Made by a program: the position numbers and the translations under genes. Positions 9,064 through 18,819 of a DNA stretch of 64,000 nt are shown piece by piece. Source of the DNA: Planctomycetota bacterium (GTDB lineage Bacteria > Planctomycetota > Planctomycetia > Planctomycetales > Planctomycetaceae); the NCBI GenBank assembly GCA_018242525.1, contig JAFEBS010000017.1, positions 285,106 to 349,105 of the forward strand, given 5' to 3'. Below the pieces are notes generated by a model, which was given only the letters and a program-made list of their open reading frames with translations, was not told where the DNA came from and made no database searches. How positions within the stretch are numbered: the stretch's first letter is position 1; each line of letters begins with the position of its first letter.

Positions 9064-10215
9064 ATGCTTCGGATGTCGATCGCCGGTGTGATGTTGCTGC
9101 TGATGAATTCCTCCCTTCTGCTGGCGCAGGATGCGACAAAGGTACGTGAGTTGTCGTTGGTCTGGGAACTGCCCACGCCGCGCGACATGCCCCAGGCGAT
9201 TGTCGAAGACGGATTGAAGCGCCCGCTGCTGTTTGCGGCGATGAAGACGGGTGGACTGGTGGTCGTCAACATCGCCAATCGCAAGCAGGCACCGAAGGAA
9301 GTGGCGCGACTGGGGGTGGATCAGTTCCACAATCTGCAGGTGATGCACCTGACACAATCCGGCGAACACCTGTATTTGGCGTTGGGCGATCTGTTCAATT
9401 CCAGCGGAGCCCCCGCCGGTCTGGCCGTGGTGAACGTGAAGAATGCACAGCGCCCCAGGGTTGTGGCCCGGTGGAAGTCCGACGAAGTCCTGCAGGGAAG
9501 TGCGACCGTCCTGGTCGATGACGGATTCGCGTACCTGGGTGCCATGTCGGCCGGAGTGATCATCCTGGATGTGTCACAACCCGACCGGATTGAACGAATC
9601 AGCTCGTACCAGCCAAACGTGGACTTTCCGTCACCGAATCCCAGCAAGATCCATCATCCGAACGCCCGTGGTTTTGCCAAGCGGGGTGATCTGTTGTACG
9701 TGGCCTACGACGCCGGTGGACTGCGTGTATTGGATGTTTCCAAGCCTCGAGAACCTCGCGAGATCGGACGATATGTCAATCGAAGATTCCCCAACAAACC
9801 GCAGGCGTTCAACAACCTGGTGCTGGATGACCATCGCGCGTACGTCGCAGTCGATTACGCCGGCCTGGAGATCCTCGACATCCGCAATCCGCGCGACATC
9901 AAGCAACTTGGCTGGTGGAATCCCTGGGGAGCGGACGCGCTGAGCAATATCTGGTTCAACAGCGCGGGACACACCAACCAGATTGCCTGGAACGCTGACA
10001 AGAAACAGGTCTGGCTGTCGGCAGGTGACAGCGAACTGCAGGTGGTGGACGTGTCCAAACCCACCCAGCCGAAGCTGGTCGCCCGCTATGGGGCTCCCAG
10101 GAACAAACAGGGGGCCTGGGGTGTGACTCTCGCGGGAGATCGCGCTTATCTGACCTACATCAACGCGGTTGTTCCATTTCAGGGCACCTGGTCCGGAATC
10201 AAGGCCGTGGAGTGA
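9064..10215 (+). CDS. Secreted LVIVD-repeat beta-propeller protein
   Basis: 383 aa beginning with a signal peptide (SIAGVMLLLMNSSLLLAQ). At least five blades carry the LVIVD pattern, a hydrophobic strand followed by DVS.P..P (GLVVVNIANRKQAPKE, GLAVVNVKNAQRPRV, GVIILDVSQPDRIER, GLRVLDVSKPREPRE, GLEILDIRNPRDIKQ, ELQVVDVSKPTQPKL). These repeats form extracytoplasmic propellers without known catalysis. A strong ribosome binding site (GGAGG, six bases before the ATG at 9064) fixes the start. It overlaps nothing and probably follows the acetyltransferase gene in one transcript. Confidence 0.75.
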   Translation: MLRMSIAGVMLLLMNSSLLLAQDATKVRELSLVWELPTPRDMPQAIVEDGLKRPLLFAAMKTGGLVVVNIANRKQAPKEVARLGVDQFHNLQVMHLTQSGEHLYLALGDLFNSSGAPAGLAVVNVKNAQRPRVVARWKSDEVLQGSATVLVDDGFAYLGAMSAGVIILDVSQPDRIERISSYQPNVDFPSPNPSKIHHPNARGFAKRGDLLYVAYDAGGLRVLDVSKPREPREIGRYVNRRFPNKPQAFNNLVLDDHRAYVAVDYAGLEILDIRNPRDIKQLGWWNPWGADALSNIWFNSAGHTNQIAWNADKKQVWLSAGDSELQVVDVSKPTQPKLVARYGAPRNKQGAWGVTLAGDRAYLTYINAVVPFQGTWSGIKAVE

Positions 10216-10259
10216 CACGCATCGCTCTCGCACGCCGCACAGGTCTTTGCCCACCGAAT

Positions 10260-10272
10260 GGGGTCAGACCCC
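10260..10272. repeat. REP-like core GGGGTC A GACCCC
   Basis: Perfect 6-base inverted repeat around a central A, in the gap between the LVIVD propeller and the kdp operon. The same GGGTCAGACCCC core occurs at 26460-26541 and 34339-34366. Here the longer downstream REP consensus (CTT..CCACGG.CTGA) is missing, so this is a core-only or decayed copy. Confidence 0.5.
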
Positions 10273-10403
10273 GGCCGCAGGGGATAACCGGCCTTTACAC
10301 TTTCCTTGCGCAGCGACAGGCGGTTCTTACCCCCATTTTACGGCGATCCCTTTAAGATTCGACCGTGTCAGTGACCCGGGTTCAATTGAACGGAGAACGT
10401 CCC

Positions 10404-10493
10404 ATGGATGCCATGCTTCTGAGCGCTATCGCAGGGCTTGTTGTCCTGAGTGCATTGTTGATCCGTGGTTGTGGTTCGATGGAGGGACGATGA
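10404..10493 (+). CDS. 29-aa single-span membrane peptide upstream of kdpF
   Basis: ATG at 10404 preceded by CGGAGAAC (ribosome binding site about seven bases away). The predicted peptide is MDAMLLSAIAGLVVLSALL followed by a short polar tail with a Cys and ending GR; one membrane helix. The opening MDAMLL resembles the MDPMLL of the kdpF product one base downstream, so it may be a diverged duplicate of kdpF or a leader peptide of the kdp operon. Only one base separates its stop from the kdpF start, so translation is likely coupled. Confidence 0.5.
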   Translation: MDAMLLSAIAGLVVLSALLIRGCGSMEGR

Positions 10494-10494
10494 C

Positions 10495-10587
10495 ATGGAC
10501 CCCATGCTGCTGATTGCGGCCGTGCTGGCGGGCGGCCTGATGTTGTACCTGCTGTTTGCAATGCTCTTCCCGGAGCGATTCTCATGA
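10495..10587 (+). CDS. kdpF: KdpF, small stabilising subunit of the K+-transporting ATPase
   Basis: 30 aa: one hydrophobic helix followed by [14 protein letters not shown], which fits the KdpF pattern (YL..AL..PE.F) and the usual length of about 29 residues. KdpF sits in the membrane beside KdpA and stabilises the KdpFABC complex. Its TGA overlaps the kdpA start in an ATGA arrangement (10584-10587), the classical layout of kdp operons. Confidence 0.85.
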   Translation: MDPMLLIAAVLAGGLMLYLLFAMLFPERFS

Positions 10588-12335
10588 ATACCTACGCTGG
10601 AATTGAAATCGTCGTCTATTTCGCGGTTTTGCTGGCGATGGTCAAACCCCTGGGCTGGTATATGGCGCGGGTCTATCGTGGCCGGCCCTGTGGACTTGAT
10701 GCTGTTCTTGCGCCGGTCGAACGATTGCTGTATCGCCTGAGCGGTGTGAACCCCGATGGCGAGATGTCATGGCAAAAGTATGCCGTTGCCATGTTGATCT
10801 TCAATCTGCTGGGAATTGTTGCGGTCTATGGGCTGCAACGTCTCCAGGGGTCGTTGCCGCTAAATCCCCAGGAACTCGGTACGGTCGCACCGGATCTGGC
10901 GTTCAACACCGCGGTCAGCTTTGCCTCGAACACCAACTGGCAGGCTTACAGCGGTGAATCAACGCTCAGTCATCTCACGCAGATGCTGGGTTTGACCGTG
11001 CAGAATTTCCTGTCGGCGGCCACCGGGATGGCGGTCCTGGTCGCTTTGATCCGCGGATTGTCGCGCACGTCAACCGAGACCATCGGCAATTTCTGGGTCG
11101 ATATGACGCGCAGCACGCTTTACATCCTGATGCCGTTGTCGCTGGTGATGGCCATCGTCCTTGCATCGCAGGGGGTCGTTCAGTCATTTGGCCCGGCAGC
11201 TGAAGCCACATTACTGGATCCGACGACGGATGCCGACGGTCAGGCGGTGCTGACGCAGCGGATTCCCATGGGGCCGGCGGCTTCGCAGGTTGCCATCAAG
11301 CAACTGGGAACAAATGGAGGCGGGTTCTTCGGAGTGAATTCGGCGCATCCGCTGGAAAACCCCACGCCTCTCAGCAACTTCCTGCAACTGCTGGCGATCC
11401 TGCTGATTCCGGCGGCGCTCTGTTACACGTTTGGAGAAATGGTCGGGGACGTCCGACAGGGGTGGGCACTGCTGGCAACCATGTTGATCATCTTCGTACC
11501 GCTGGTCGGATTGGGCCTGTGGGCCGAATCTGCCGGCAATCCGCGACTGGCCGACTTGGGGATTGATGCCACAGCGACGCTGCAACAAAGTGGCGGCAAC
11601 ATGGAGGGGAAGGAAGTTCGCTTTGGGGTCGGAACGTCGGTGCTGTGGGCCGCTGCGACAACGGCGGCATCCAATGGCAGTGTGAATTCGATGCATGATT
11701 CGTTCACTCCGCTGGGCGGTCTGGTCCCGATGTGGCTCATGCAACTCGGCGAGGTCATTTTTGGAGGGGTTGGAAGTGGACTGTATGGTTTGTTGATCTT
11801 CGCTCTCGTCGCGGTGTTTATCGCCGGTCTGATGGTCGGCCGTACGCCCGAGTACCTGGGAAAGAAAATCGAAGCGTATGAAATGAAGATGGCGGCTCTG
11901 GTGATCCTGATCCCGCCCATTGTTGTGCTGGCGGGGACGGCACTCGCTGTTTCTGTCGATGCTGGTCGGGCTGCCATTGCGAATCCGGGGCCACACGGCT
12001 TCAGTGAGATCCTGTACGCGCTGTCCTCGGCCGGAAACAACAATGGCAGTGCGTTTGGAGGACTGGGAGCGAACAGCATCTTCTACAACAGCCTGCTGGG
12101 CGTCGCGATGTTCGTGTCGCGGTATTGGTTGATTATCCCGGTCCTGGCGATCGCGGGATCATTGGCACGCAAAAGGCAGACGCCGGTTTCGGCGGGCACT
12201 CTGCCAACACACACGCCGCTGTTTGTGGTCCTGCTGGCCGGAATTGTTGTGCTGGTGGGGGCATTGACATTTCTCCCGGCCCTGGCGTTGGGGCCGATTG
12301 TTGAACACCTGCAATTGACGTCGATGAATTCCTGA
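10584..12335 (+). CDS. kdpA: KdpA, K+-binding and translocating subunit of Kdp-ATPase
   Basis: 583 aa, about ten transmembrane helices. KdpA is the channel-like subunit of the high-affinity KdpFABC pump and belongs to the potassium-transporter superfamily with four pore loops. Recognisable pore-loop motifs are [19 protein letters not shown] (first), [18 protein letters not shown] (second), [20 protein letters not shown] (third) and [14 protein letters not shown] (fourth). Length is normal for the family (about 560-600). It is coupled to kdpF by a four-base overlap and is followed after about 100 bases by kdpB. Confidence 0.97.
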   Translation: MNTYAGIEIVVYFAVLLAMVKPLGWYMARVYRGRPCGLDAVLAPVERLLYRLSGVNPDGEMSWQKYAVAMLIFNLLGIVAVYGLQRLQGSLPLNPQELGTVAPDLAFNTAVSFASNTNWQAYSGESTLSHLTQMLGLTVQNFLSAATGMAVLVALIRGLSRTSTETIGNFWVDMTRSTLYILMPLSLVMAIVLASQGVVQSFGPAAEATLLDPTTDADGQAVLTQRIPMGPAASQVAIKQLGTNGGGFFGVNSAHPLENPTPLSNFLQLLAILLIPAALCYTFGEMVGDVRQGWALLATMLIIFVPLVGLGLWAESAGNPRLADLGIDATATLQQSGGNMEGKEVRFGVGTSVLWAAATTAASNGSVNSMHDSFTPLGGLVPMWLMQLGEVIFGGVGSGLYGLLIFALVAVFIAGLMVGRTPEYLGKKIEAYEMKMAALVILIPPIVVLAGTALAVSVDAGRAAIANPGPHGFSEILYALSSAGNNNGSAFGGLGANSIFYNSLLGVAMFVSRYWLIIPVLAIAGSLARKRQTPVSAGTLPTHTPLFVVLLAGIVVLVGALTFLPALALGPIVEHLQLTSMNS

Positions 12336-12345
12336 ATCGTCGCAG

Positions 12346-12366
12346 GACGGGTCTTGAATGCCCGTC
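12346..12366. other. Hairpin between kdpA and kdpB
   Basis: GACGGG (12346-12351) and CCCGTC (12361-12366) are perfect inverted repeats around a nine-base loop. No T-run follows, so it is not an intrinsic terminator; it could stabilise the upstream message or tune the kdpA to kdpB ratio. Confidence 0.35.
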
Positions 12367-12433
12367 GGTAATTTTGAATTTCAATGATTTCTGACCGACC
12401 TCGATATCCGTCGCCGTCGGCCCGGGAGTGTCC

Positions 12434-14488
12434 ATGATGTCGACTAGATCCGCACGTCCCTTATTCGACCCGTTGATTGTGCGTCGAGCACTCAGGGACT
12501 CGCTGCTGAAATTGAGCCCGCGCCACCAACTGCGCAATCCGGTGATGTTCACCGTGTACCTGGGTAGCGCCTTGACAACGTTGCTGTTCGTTCAGGCGCT
12601 GTTCAGAACTGGCGACGAATCACCAGGGTTCATTCTGGCGATTTCCGCCTGGCTCTGGTTCACAGTCCTGTTTGCCAATTTCGCCGAGGCGATGGCTGAA
12701 GGGCGCGGCAAGGCCCAGGCGGACACATTGCGCAAATCACGACAGGATGTCATCGCCCGGCGCCTCGCCGCCAACAAGCTGTATGAAATGGTCTCTTCCA
12801 GCGAACTGGGGGTGGGAGACATCGTTGTCGTCAAGGCGGGCGAATTGATCCCGCTGGACGGTGAAGTCATTGAAGGTGTCGCCAGCGTCGACGAAAGCGC
12901 CATCACGGGTGAAAGCGCGCCGGTCATTCGCGAAGGAGGTGGCGATCGCAGCGCCGTGACGGGCGGGACCCGTGTGCTGTCGGACTTCCTGATCGTTCGT
13001 TGCACCGCCCGACCGGGTGAGAGTTTTCTGGATCGGATGATCAGCATGGTGGAGGGGGCAAAACGCCAGAAGACACCGAATGAAATTGCCCTGGACATTC
13101 TGCTGGCCGCGATGACGATCGTGTTTCTGCTGGCCTGCGCCACGCTCGTGTCGTTCTCGCAATACAGCGTCCTGTCCGCCGGGCGGGGCACGCCGATCAC
13201 GCTGACCGTGATTGTCGCCCTGCTGGTCTGCCTGATTCCCACAACCATTGGCGGGTTGCTTTCCGCAATCGGCATCGCGGGTATGGACCGAATGATCCAG
13301 GCCAACGTGATCGCCACGTCCGGCCGCGCCGTGGAAGCGGCAGGCGACGTCGATGTTTTGCTGCTGGACAAAACGGGGACGATCACTCTGGGAAACCGTC
13401 AGGCTGTGGAGTTCGTTCCTGCAGACGGCGTGGATGTTGCACGTCTGGCCGACGCGGCGCAGTTGTCATCGCTGGCCGACGAAACACCGGAAGGACGCAG
13501 CATCGTCGTCCTGGCGAAGCAGAAGTATGGCCTGCGTGGACGCGACGTCGAAGGCCTGGGTGCCCATTTCATTTCGTTCTCGGCGCGGACGCGCATGAGT
13601 GGCGTGGACCTTGAAGGCCGGCAGATTCGCAAGGGGGCCGTCGATGCCATGGAAAGCTATGTGCGGGAACGCGGTCACGAATTCCCACGTTCATTGCGTG
13701 ATCGTGTGGACCAGATCTCCAAATCCGGCGGAACTCCGCTGGTCGTCGTGGACGACGGACAAGCGTTGGGGGTGATTTACCTCAAGGACATCGTCAAGGG
13801 TGGGATTCGTGAACGGTTTGCCGAATTGCGGCAAATGGGCATCAAGACGGTGATGATTACTGGTGACAATCCACTGACGGCAGCAGCCATCGCGGCCGAG
13901 GCTGGCGTTGATGATTTCCTGGCCGAAGCGACTCCGGAAGCCAAGTTAAGCATGATCCGCGAATACCAGGCGGGCGGGCGTCTTGTCGCGATGACTGGCG
14001 ATGGAACCAATGATTCTCCGGCATTGGCTCAGGCCGACGTCGCCGTGGCCATGAACAGCGGTACGCAGGCGGCCAAGGAGGCGGGAAACATGGTCGATCT
14101 CGACTCCAACCCGACCAAGCTGATTGAGATTGTCGAGATCGGGAAGCAATTGCTGATGACACGCGGTGCTCTCACGACATTCAGCATTGCCAACGACGTC
14201 TCGAAGTACTTCGCAATCATCCCGGCAGCCTTCGCCAGCACCTATCCGGAACTGGGGCGGCTGAACCTGATGGGGCTGTCGTCAGGAATCCTTTCTGCTG
14301 TGATCTTCAACGCGCTGATCATCGTCGTCCTGATTCCGCTGGCATTGCGCGGGGTGAAATACCAGGCGGTCGGAGCGGCCACGTTGCTTCGCAATAACCT
14401 GATTGTGTACGGGCTCGGCGGACTGCTCGTGCCATTTGTCGGAATCAAACTGATCGACCTGATCCTGGTCGGTCTGCAACTGGTCTAG
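12434..14488 (+). CDS. kdpB: KdpB, P-type ATPase subunit of Kdp-ATPase
   Basis: 684 aa. Contains all P-type ATPase marks: actuator motif TGES (in [10 protein letters not shown]), phosphorylation loop [10 protein letters not shown] (aspartate is phosphorylated), the nucleotide-domain KGA segment, and the hinge [12 protein letters not shown]. Energises K+ uptake through KdpA. Two ATGs (12434, 12437) follow a GTG at 12428; the first ATG is used here. Membrane segments flank the cytosolic domains as expected. Normal family length (about 680). Central gene of the kdpFABCDE run. Confidence 0.97.
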   Translation: MMSTRSARPLFDPLIVRRALRDSLLKLSPRHQLRNPVMFTVYLGSALTTLLFVQALFRTGDESPGFILAISAWLWFTVLFANFAEAMAEGRGKAQADTLRKSRQDVIARRLAANKLYEMVSSSELGVGDIVVVKAGELIPLDGEVIEGVASVDESAITGESAPVIREGGGDRSAVTGGTRVLSDFLIVRCTARPGESFLDRMISMVEGAKRQKTPNEIALDILLAAMTIVFLLACATLVSFSQYSVLSAGRGTPITLTVIVALLVCLIPTTIGGLLSAIGIAGMDRMIQANVIATSGRAVEAAGDVDVLLLDKTGTITLGNRQAVEFVPADGVDVARLADAAQLSSLADETPEGRSIVVLAKQKYGLRGRDVEGLGAHFISFSARTRMSGVDLEGRQIRKGAVDAMESYVRERGHEFPRSLRDRVDQISKSGGTPLVVVDDGQALGVIYLKDIVKGGIRERFAELRQMGIKTVMITGDNPLTAAAIAAEAGVDDFLAEATPEAKLSMIREYQAGGRLVAMTGDGTNDSPALAQADVAVAMNSGTQAAKEAGNMVDLDSNPTKLIEIVEIGKQLLMTRGALTTFSIANDVSKYFAIIPAAFASTYPELGRLNLMGLSSGILSAVIFNALIIVVLIPLALRGVKYQAVGAATLLRNNLIVYGLGGLLVPFVGIKLIDLILVGLQLV

Positions 14489-14585
14489 AACATCCACCCG
14501 ACGCGCGATCGAGGGATGATCGAGTCGGACACGTATGGCGAATCCCTCGTTCGCGCGTCGGTCATATTTAGTGAGAGAACGCATC

Positions 14586-15257
14586 ATGACGCAATCGTCC
14601 CAGGCAAATCCAGACTCCAAAGAATCATCAACACCGCGTGATCGTAATGCCGCAGAGCCGCGTTCCGGTAATCCCCGAACGCTGGACCTGTCAGAGTCGA
14701 TGCGCGCGGCAGCCGTGCTGTTCCTGTCAATGACCGTGATCACTGGAATTGTGTATCCGCTGGTGGTCACCGTTGTCGCCCAGGTGGCGTCTCCGCAAGC
14801 CTCGACCGGCAGTCTGATTCACGACGGCGATCGGATTGTCGGGTCTGACCTGATCGGCCAGCCGTTTGACGACGCACGCTATTTCTGGGGACGTCCTTCC
14901 GCGACGACACCCGCATATAACGGCCTCGGCGGCAGTGGATCTAACCTGGCGACGACAAATCCGGCCCTGCGGGCAGCCGTCCAGGAGAGGACCGAGCGAT
15001 TGCGCGCTGCCGACAAGGGGAACACGTTGCCGATTCCGGTCGACCTGGTGTCGGCGTCTGCTTCGGGCCTGGACCCGCATCTCAGTCCCTCCGCCGCGAA
15101 CTATCAGGCGGCGCGAGTTGCCCGCGAGCGTGGAATTCCCTTGCAGCGCGTGCGCGAATTGATCAAGACACACACCCAGCCACCCATGTTTGGCTTTCTC
15201 GGACAACCGCGAGTTCACATACTGAGACTGAACCGGAGCCTGGATGCGGTGAAGTGA
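14586..15257 (+). CDS. kdpC: KdpC, accessory subunit of Kdp-ATPase
   Basis: 223 aa. One N-terminal membrane helix (VLFLSMTVITGIVYPLVVTVVAQV, about residues 40-62) and a periplasmic domain with the KdpC signatures YFWGRPSATTPAYNGLGGSGSNL and ASGLDPHLSP..A..QAARVA. KdpC bridges KdpA and KdpB and raises ATP affinity. It is some 30 residues longer than E. coli KdpC because of a polar N-terminal extension rich in Ser/Asn/Asp. ATG 14586 follows a GAGAGAAC ribosome binding site. Confidence 0.95.
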   Translation: MTQSSQANPDSKESSTPRDRNAAEPRSGNPRTLDLSESMRAAAVLFLSMTVITGIVYPLVVTVVAQVASPQASTGSLIHDGDRIVGSDLIGQPFDDARYFWGRPSATTPAYNGLGGSGSNLATTNPALRAAVQERTERLRAADKGNTLPIPVDLVSASASGLDPHLSPSAANYQAARVARERGIPLQRVRELIKTHTQPPMFGFLGQPRVHILRLNRSLDAVK

Positions 15258-15306
15258 GCGTCACAAAGTTGACCATCGTTCCGGCAATCAAAGTAGATTG
15301 AATGGC

Positions 15307-17991
15307 ATGAGCGACAATCGTCCCGACCCGGATGCGCTGCTGGCCCGCGTGAAGGCGGAAGAAGCGGGCCAACAGCGAGGCCGCCTCAAGATCTTTTTTG
15401 GAATGGCTCCGGGCGTCGGCAAGACGTATGCCATGCTGGAAGCGGCCCGCAAGGCCACGAAGGAAGGTGCCGATCTGGTCGTCGGATACCTGGAGCCACA
15501 CGCACGCCCCGAGACGTACGCTCTGGTGATGGGCCTGGACATCCTGCCCAGAAAAATGATCGACTATCACGGGCGCGTGATCGAAGAATTCGACCTGGAA
15601 GCGGCCCTGGCCCGCAAGCCGGAAATCATCCTTGTCGACGAACTCGCTCATTCCAACGCCGAGGGATCCACCCATCCGAAGCGCTGGCAGGACGTCGAGG
15701 ATCTGCTGGCTGCCGGAATCAATGTTTATACAACCATCAACGTCCAGCACCTGGAGAGTTTGAACGACGTGGTTGCCCAGGTGACGTCGATTCCGGTCCG
15801 GGAGACAGTCCCGGATCGTGTGTTCGAGGCTGCCGATGAAGTGGAACTGGTCGACATTTCTCCGGAAGACCTGATCGAACGACTGCGCGAGGGCAAAGTC
15901 TACGTTTCCGAACAGGCGGCGCGCGCCATCGAAAGCTTCTTTCGCAAAGGAAACCTGATCGCACTGCGCGAACTGGCCTTGCGCAAGACGGCCGAACGCG
16001 TCGGCGCTCAAGCCATCGATTACCGGCAATTGCATGATGTCCATCGAATCTGGCCGACCTCGGACCGACTGCTGGTCTGCGTCGGCCCCAGTCCCATGTC
16101 CGCCCGGTTGATTCGTGCCACGCGACGCATGGCCGCCAGCCTGCACGCTCCCTGGATTGCGTTGCATGTGGAATTGGACGGGCCGCATCGCGAAAGTCCC
16201 GGCGACCAGCAGCGTTTGGATGCGAATCTGAAGCTGGCTGAAGAACTGGGAGCGACGGTGGCCATGGTTCCTGGACATTCGTTCGCGCCAACGGTCATCG
16301 ACTACTGTCGTCGGCAGAACGTCACGAAAATCATCGCGGGCAAACCGCTGCATTCGCGGTGGCTGGACTGGTGGCGCGGATCTTTGGTTTTCGACCTGAT
16401 CCGCGAGAGCGGCGAAACCGATGTCTATGTCATCAGCGGCGATGGAACATCGTCTGCTCGTCCTTCAACCCCGGTGATCGATCGCCCCCGGTTCTCGTGG
16501 CAGCCGTATGCCATGGCGATGGCTGCGGTGGCCTGCTGCACATTGGTGGCCTTTGTCCTGTCACCCTTCTTTGAGCCAACAAATCTGGCGATGATCTACC
16601 TGGCAGGAGTGGTGGCCGTTGCCCTGACCAACGGGCGTGGTCCGTCCATCGTGGCGACGGTCCTGGGGGTTGCCGCGTTTGATGTGCTGTTCGTGACGCC
16701 TTACGGAACATTTGCGGTCAGTGATTCCCAGTACCTGCTGACCTTCATGATCATGATGCTGACCGGACTGGTCATCAGTGAACTCGCCTCCCACGTGCGG
16801 TCACATTCCCAGCGCCAGCGGGATCGGGAATTGCGTACCGCAGTTTTGTATGCACTCAGCCGTGAACTTTCCACCTTGCCGACACGCGAGGCGGTCATCG
16901 AAAAGAGTCGGAGGATGATCCAACAGGCATTGGATGTTGATGCATGGATCGTTCGTCCTGATGCCGAACATCAGACAGGATTTCTGGGACCGGCTGACAA
17001 CCTGCCACCGAGCACGGATGTCGGCGTCGTCCGCTGGGTGTTTGATCATGATCGGGCTGCCGGCAGAGGGACGGACACATTGCCGGGGACCGCAACCACC
17101 TATCTGCCCTTGACGGTCTCCAGCGGCGTCATGGGAGTTCTGGGGGTGAGGCCCCATTCTTCCGAAACACCGTACGGGATTGCCCAGCGGGAATTGCTGC
17201 AGGCACTCGCAGGCCAGGTTGCCGGAGCCTTGGAACGCTGCGAACTGGCAGAACTCGCCGAACGGACACGCCTGCAGATGGAAACAGAACGCCTGCGGAA
17301 TTCGCTGCTCAGTACCGTGTCGCATGACCTGCGCACACCGCTGGCAACGATTACGGGGGCCGCCAGCACACTGGCCGGTCAGTCGCATCTCGACGAATCG
17401 CAACGCCGGGAACTGGCGGATTCGATCGTCGACGAGTCGGACCGGCTGAACCGCCTCGTTACAAATCTGCTGGACCTGACCCGCCTCGAAGCAAATGCCA
17501 TCCGGCTGCACAAGGAATTGCAACCGATCGAAGAGGTCGTCGGTGTCACGCTGGGGCGGTTGGAACGATCGTTGCGAGAACATCGCATCGCCCTGCAGAT
17601 CGACCCCGACTTGCCTCCGGTGGCGATCGATGCGCTGTTGATGCAGCAGGTCTTGACCAACTTGCTGGACAACGCGGTCAAATACTCGCCACCAGAATCG
17701 ACAGTCGATCTGAAATGCCGTCGCGCTGGAAACAGTATGGTCATCGAAGTCGCAGACCGCGGTCCCGGCCTGCCCGAGGGTGAGGAACGGCGCATCTTCG
17801 AAAAGTTTTATCGAGTGGAAGGGCAACCGCGCACCGGCAGCGGAATCGGTCTGGCAATCTGTCGTGGGATCGTCGAACTTCATGGCGGCACCATTAGCGC
17901 CATGAATCGCCCCGGTGGAGGATCGGTGTTTCACGTCAGCCTGCCGCTGTCCGAGGAAACGGCGATATCGTCCGTGTCTCGTCCGAATTAG
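15307..17991 (+). CDS. kdpD: KdpD, K+/turgor-sensing histidine kinase
   Basis: About 894 aa. Domain order: cytosolic KdpD domain with Walker A GMAPGVGKTYAML (about residues 31-43) and a DELAHSN Walker B-like stretch, USP-like domain (about 245-370), four membrane helices of DUF4118 (about 395-500), a GAF-like region, then dimerisation/phosphoacceptor motif VSHDLRTPLATITG and ATPase boxes NLLDNAVKYSP, DRGPGLP and GSGIGLAICRGIVELHGG. It phosphorylates KdpE when K+ is limiting. ATG 15307 is preferred over a TTG three codons earlier. About 50 bases follow kdpC, so it is likely co-transcribed. Confidence 0.96.
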   Translation: MSDNRPDPDALLARVKAEEAGQQRGRLKIFFGMAPGVGKTYAMLEAARKATKEGADLVVGYLEPHARPETYALVMGLDILPRKMIDYHGRVIEEFDLEAALARKPEIILVDELAHSNAEGSTHPKRWQDVEDLLAAGINVYTTINVQHLESLNDVVAQVTSIPVRETVPDRVFEAADEVELVDISPEDLIERLREGKVYVSEQAARAIESFFRKGNLIALRELALRKTAERVGAQAIDYRQLHDVHRIWPTSDRLLVCVGPSPMSARLIRATRRMAASLHAPWIALHVELDGPHRESPGDQQRLDANLKLAEELGATVAMVPGHSFAPTVIDYCRRQNVTKIIAGKPLHSRWLDWWRGSLVFDLIRESGETDVYVISGDGTSSARPSTPVIDRPRFSWQPYAMAMAAVACCTLVAFVLSPFFEPTNLAMIYLAGVVAVALTNGRGPSIVATVLGVAAFDVLFVTPYGTFAVSDSQYLLTFMIMMLTGLVISELASHVRSHSQRQRDRELRTAVLYALSRELSTLPTREAVIEKSRRMIQQALDVDAWIVRPDAEHQTGFLGPADNLPPSTDVGVVRWVFDHDRAAGRGTDTLPGTATTYLPLTVSSGVMGVLGVRPHSSETPYGIAQRELLQALAGQVAGALERCELAELAERTRLQMETERLRNSLLSTVSHDLRTPLATITGAASTLAGQSHLDESQRRELADSIVDESDRLNRLVTNLLDLTRLEANAIRLHKELQPIEEVVGVTLGRLERSLREHRIALQIDPDLPPVAIDALLMQQVLTNLLDNAVKYSPPESTVDLKCRRAGNSMVIEVADRGPGLPEGEERRIFEKFYRVEGQPRTGSGIGLAICRGIVELHGGTISAMNRPGGGSVFHVSLPLSEETAISSVSRPN

Positions 17992-18101
17992 AATCTGGAA
18001 GGTACGACACGTTGATTGCCTGCCCGTTCTGGCACATCACGAATTATTGGAAGCTGACTGGCAGGCAAGCTGCCTTACCCGCGAAACGAAAACCACGTTC
18101 G

Positions 18102-18803
18102 ATGACGTCCGGCGATCACCCACGAATTCTGATCATTGAAGACGAACTGCCGATTCGCAAGTTCTTGCGGATCTCGCTGGAATCTCACGGCTTCGAGGTC
18201 GCCGAAACCGATACCGCTGCCAAAGGGATCGGCCACGCTGCTTCAGAACCACCGGATGCCGTGGTGCTGGATCTTGGGTTGCCTGACCAGGATGGACTGA
18301 CCGTCATTCAGCGTCTGCGCGAATGGTCGCAGGTTCCGATCATCGTTCTTTCGGCACGTGGACGGGAATCGGATAAGATCGCCGCGCTGGATGCCGGTGC
18401 CGATGACTACTTGACGAAGCCGTTCGGAATCGGCGAACTGATGGCCCGGCTGCGAGTCGCACTTCGTCACTCCGCGCATCTTGGAGCAAAGTCAGACGCC
18501 GCGGTCTTTCACGTTGGAAACTTGATCATCGACCAGGAACGGCGCGAAATCCTGCTGGATGGCGAACCGGTTCGGCTGACCCCAACCGAATACCGGCTGT
18601 TGCTCGTACTGGTCCGCAACGCTGGAAAGGTGATCACGCACCGCCAACTGTTGAAGGAGGTCTGGGGCCCCAACAGTGTCTCCGAGAACCAATACCTTCG
18701 CGTCTACATGGGCCAGCTTCGTCGCAAGCTGGAATCCGACCCCGCTCGGCCGCGCTACCTGATCACCGAGCCCGGTGTTGGTTACCGTCTGGTTGACGAA
18801 TAA
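18102..18803 (+). CDS. kdpE: KdpE, OmpR-family response regulator of the kdp operon
   Basis: 233 aa. Receiver domain with the acidic pocket IIEDE, phospho-acceptor Asp in VVLDLGLPDQDG, Thr/Ser in IIVLSARG and Lys in DYLTKPFG; C-terminal winged helix (RLTPTEYRLLLVLVRNAGKVITHRQLLKEVWG ... LRVYMGQLRRKLE) ending in the usual TEPGVGYRL. Partner of KdpD; drives kdpFABC transcription at low K+. In-frame upstream ATG at 18012 adds 30 residues without homology, so ATG 18102 is used. Converges with the phosphoglycerate mutase gene, only 16 bases apart. Confidence 0.96.
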   Translation: MTSGDHPRILIIEDELPIRKFLRISLESHGFEVAETDTAAKGIGHAASEPPDAVVLDLGLPDQDGLTVIQRLREWSQVPIIVLSARGRESDKIAALDAGADDYLTKPFGIGELMARLRVALRHSAHLGAKSDAAVFHVGNLIIDQERREILLDGEPVRLTPTEYRLLLVLVRNAGKVITHRQLLKEVWGPNSVSENQYLRVYMGQLRRKLESDPARPRYLITEPGVGYRLVDE

Positions 18804-18819
18804 GCGATTCCTGACTTCG

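Noticed and set aside
12346..12366. Terminator between kdpA and kdpB
   Set aside because: Perfect stem but no T-run, and kdpB must be expressed with kdpA.
15163..16353. 396-residue minus-strand frame inside kdpD
   Set aside because: Opposite to a certain kdpD; composition is that of a shadow frame.
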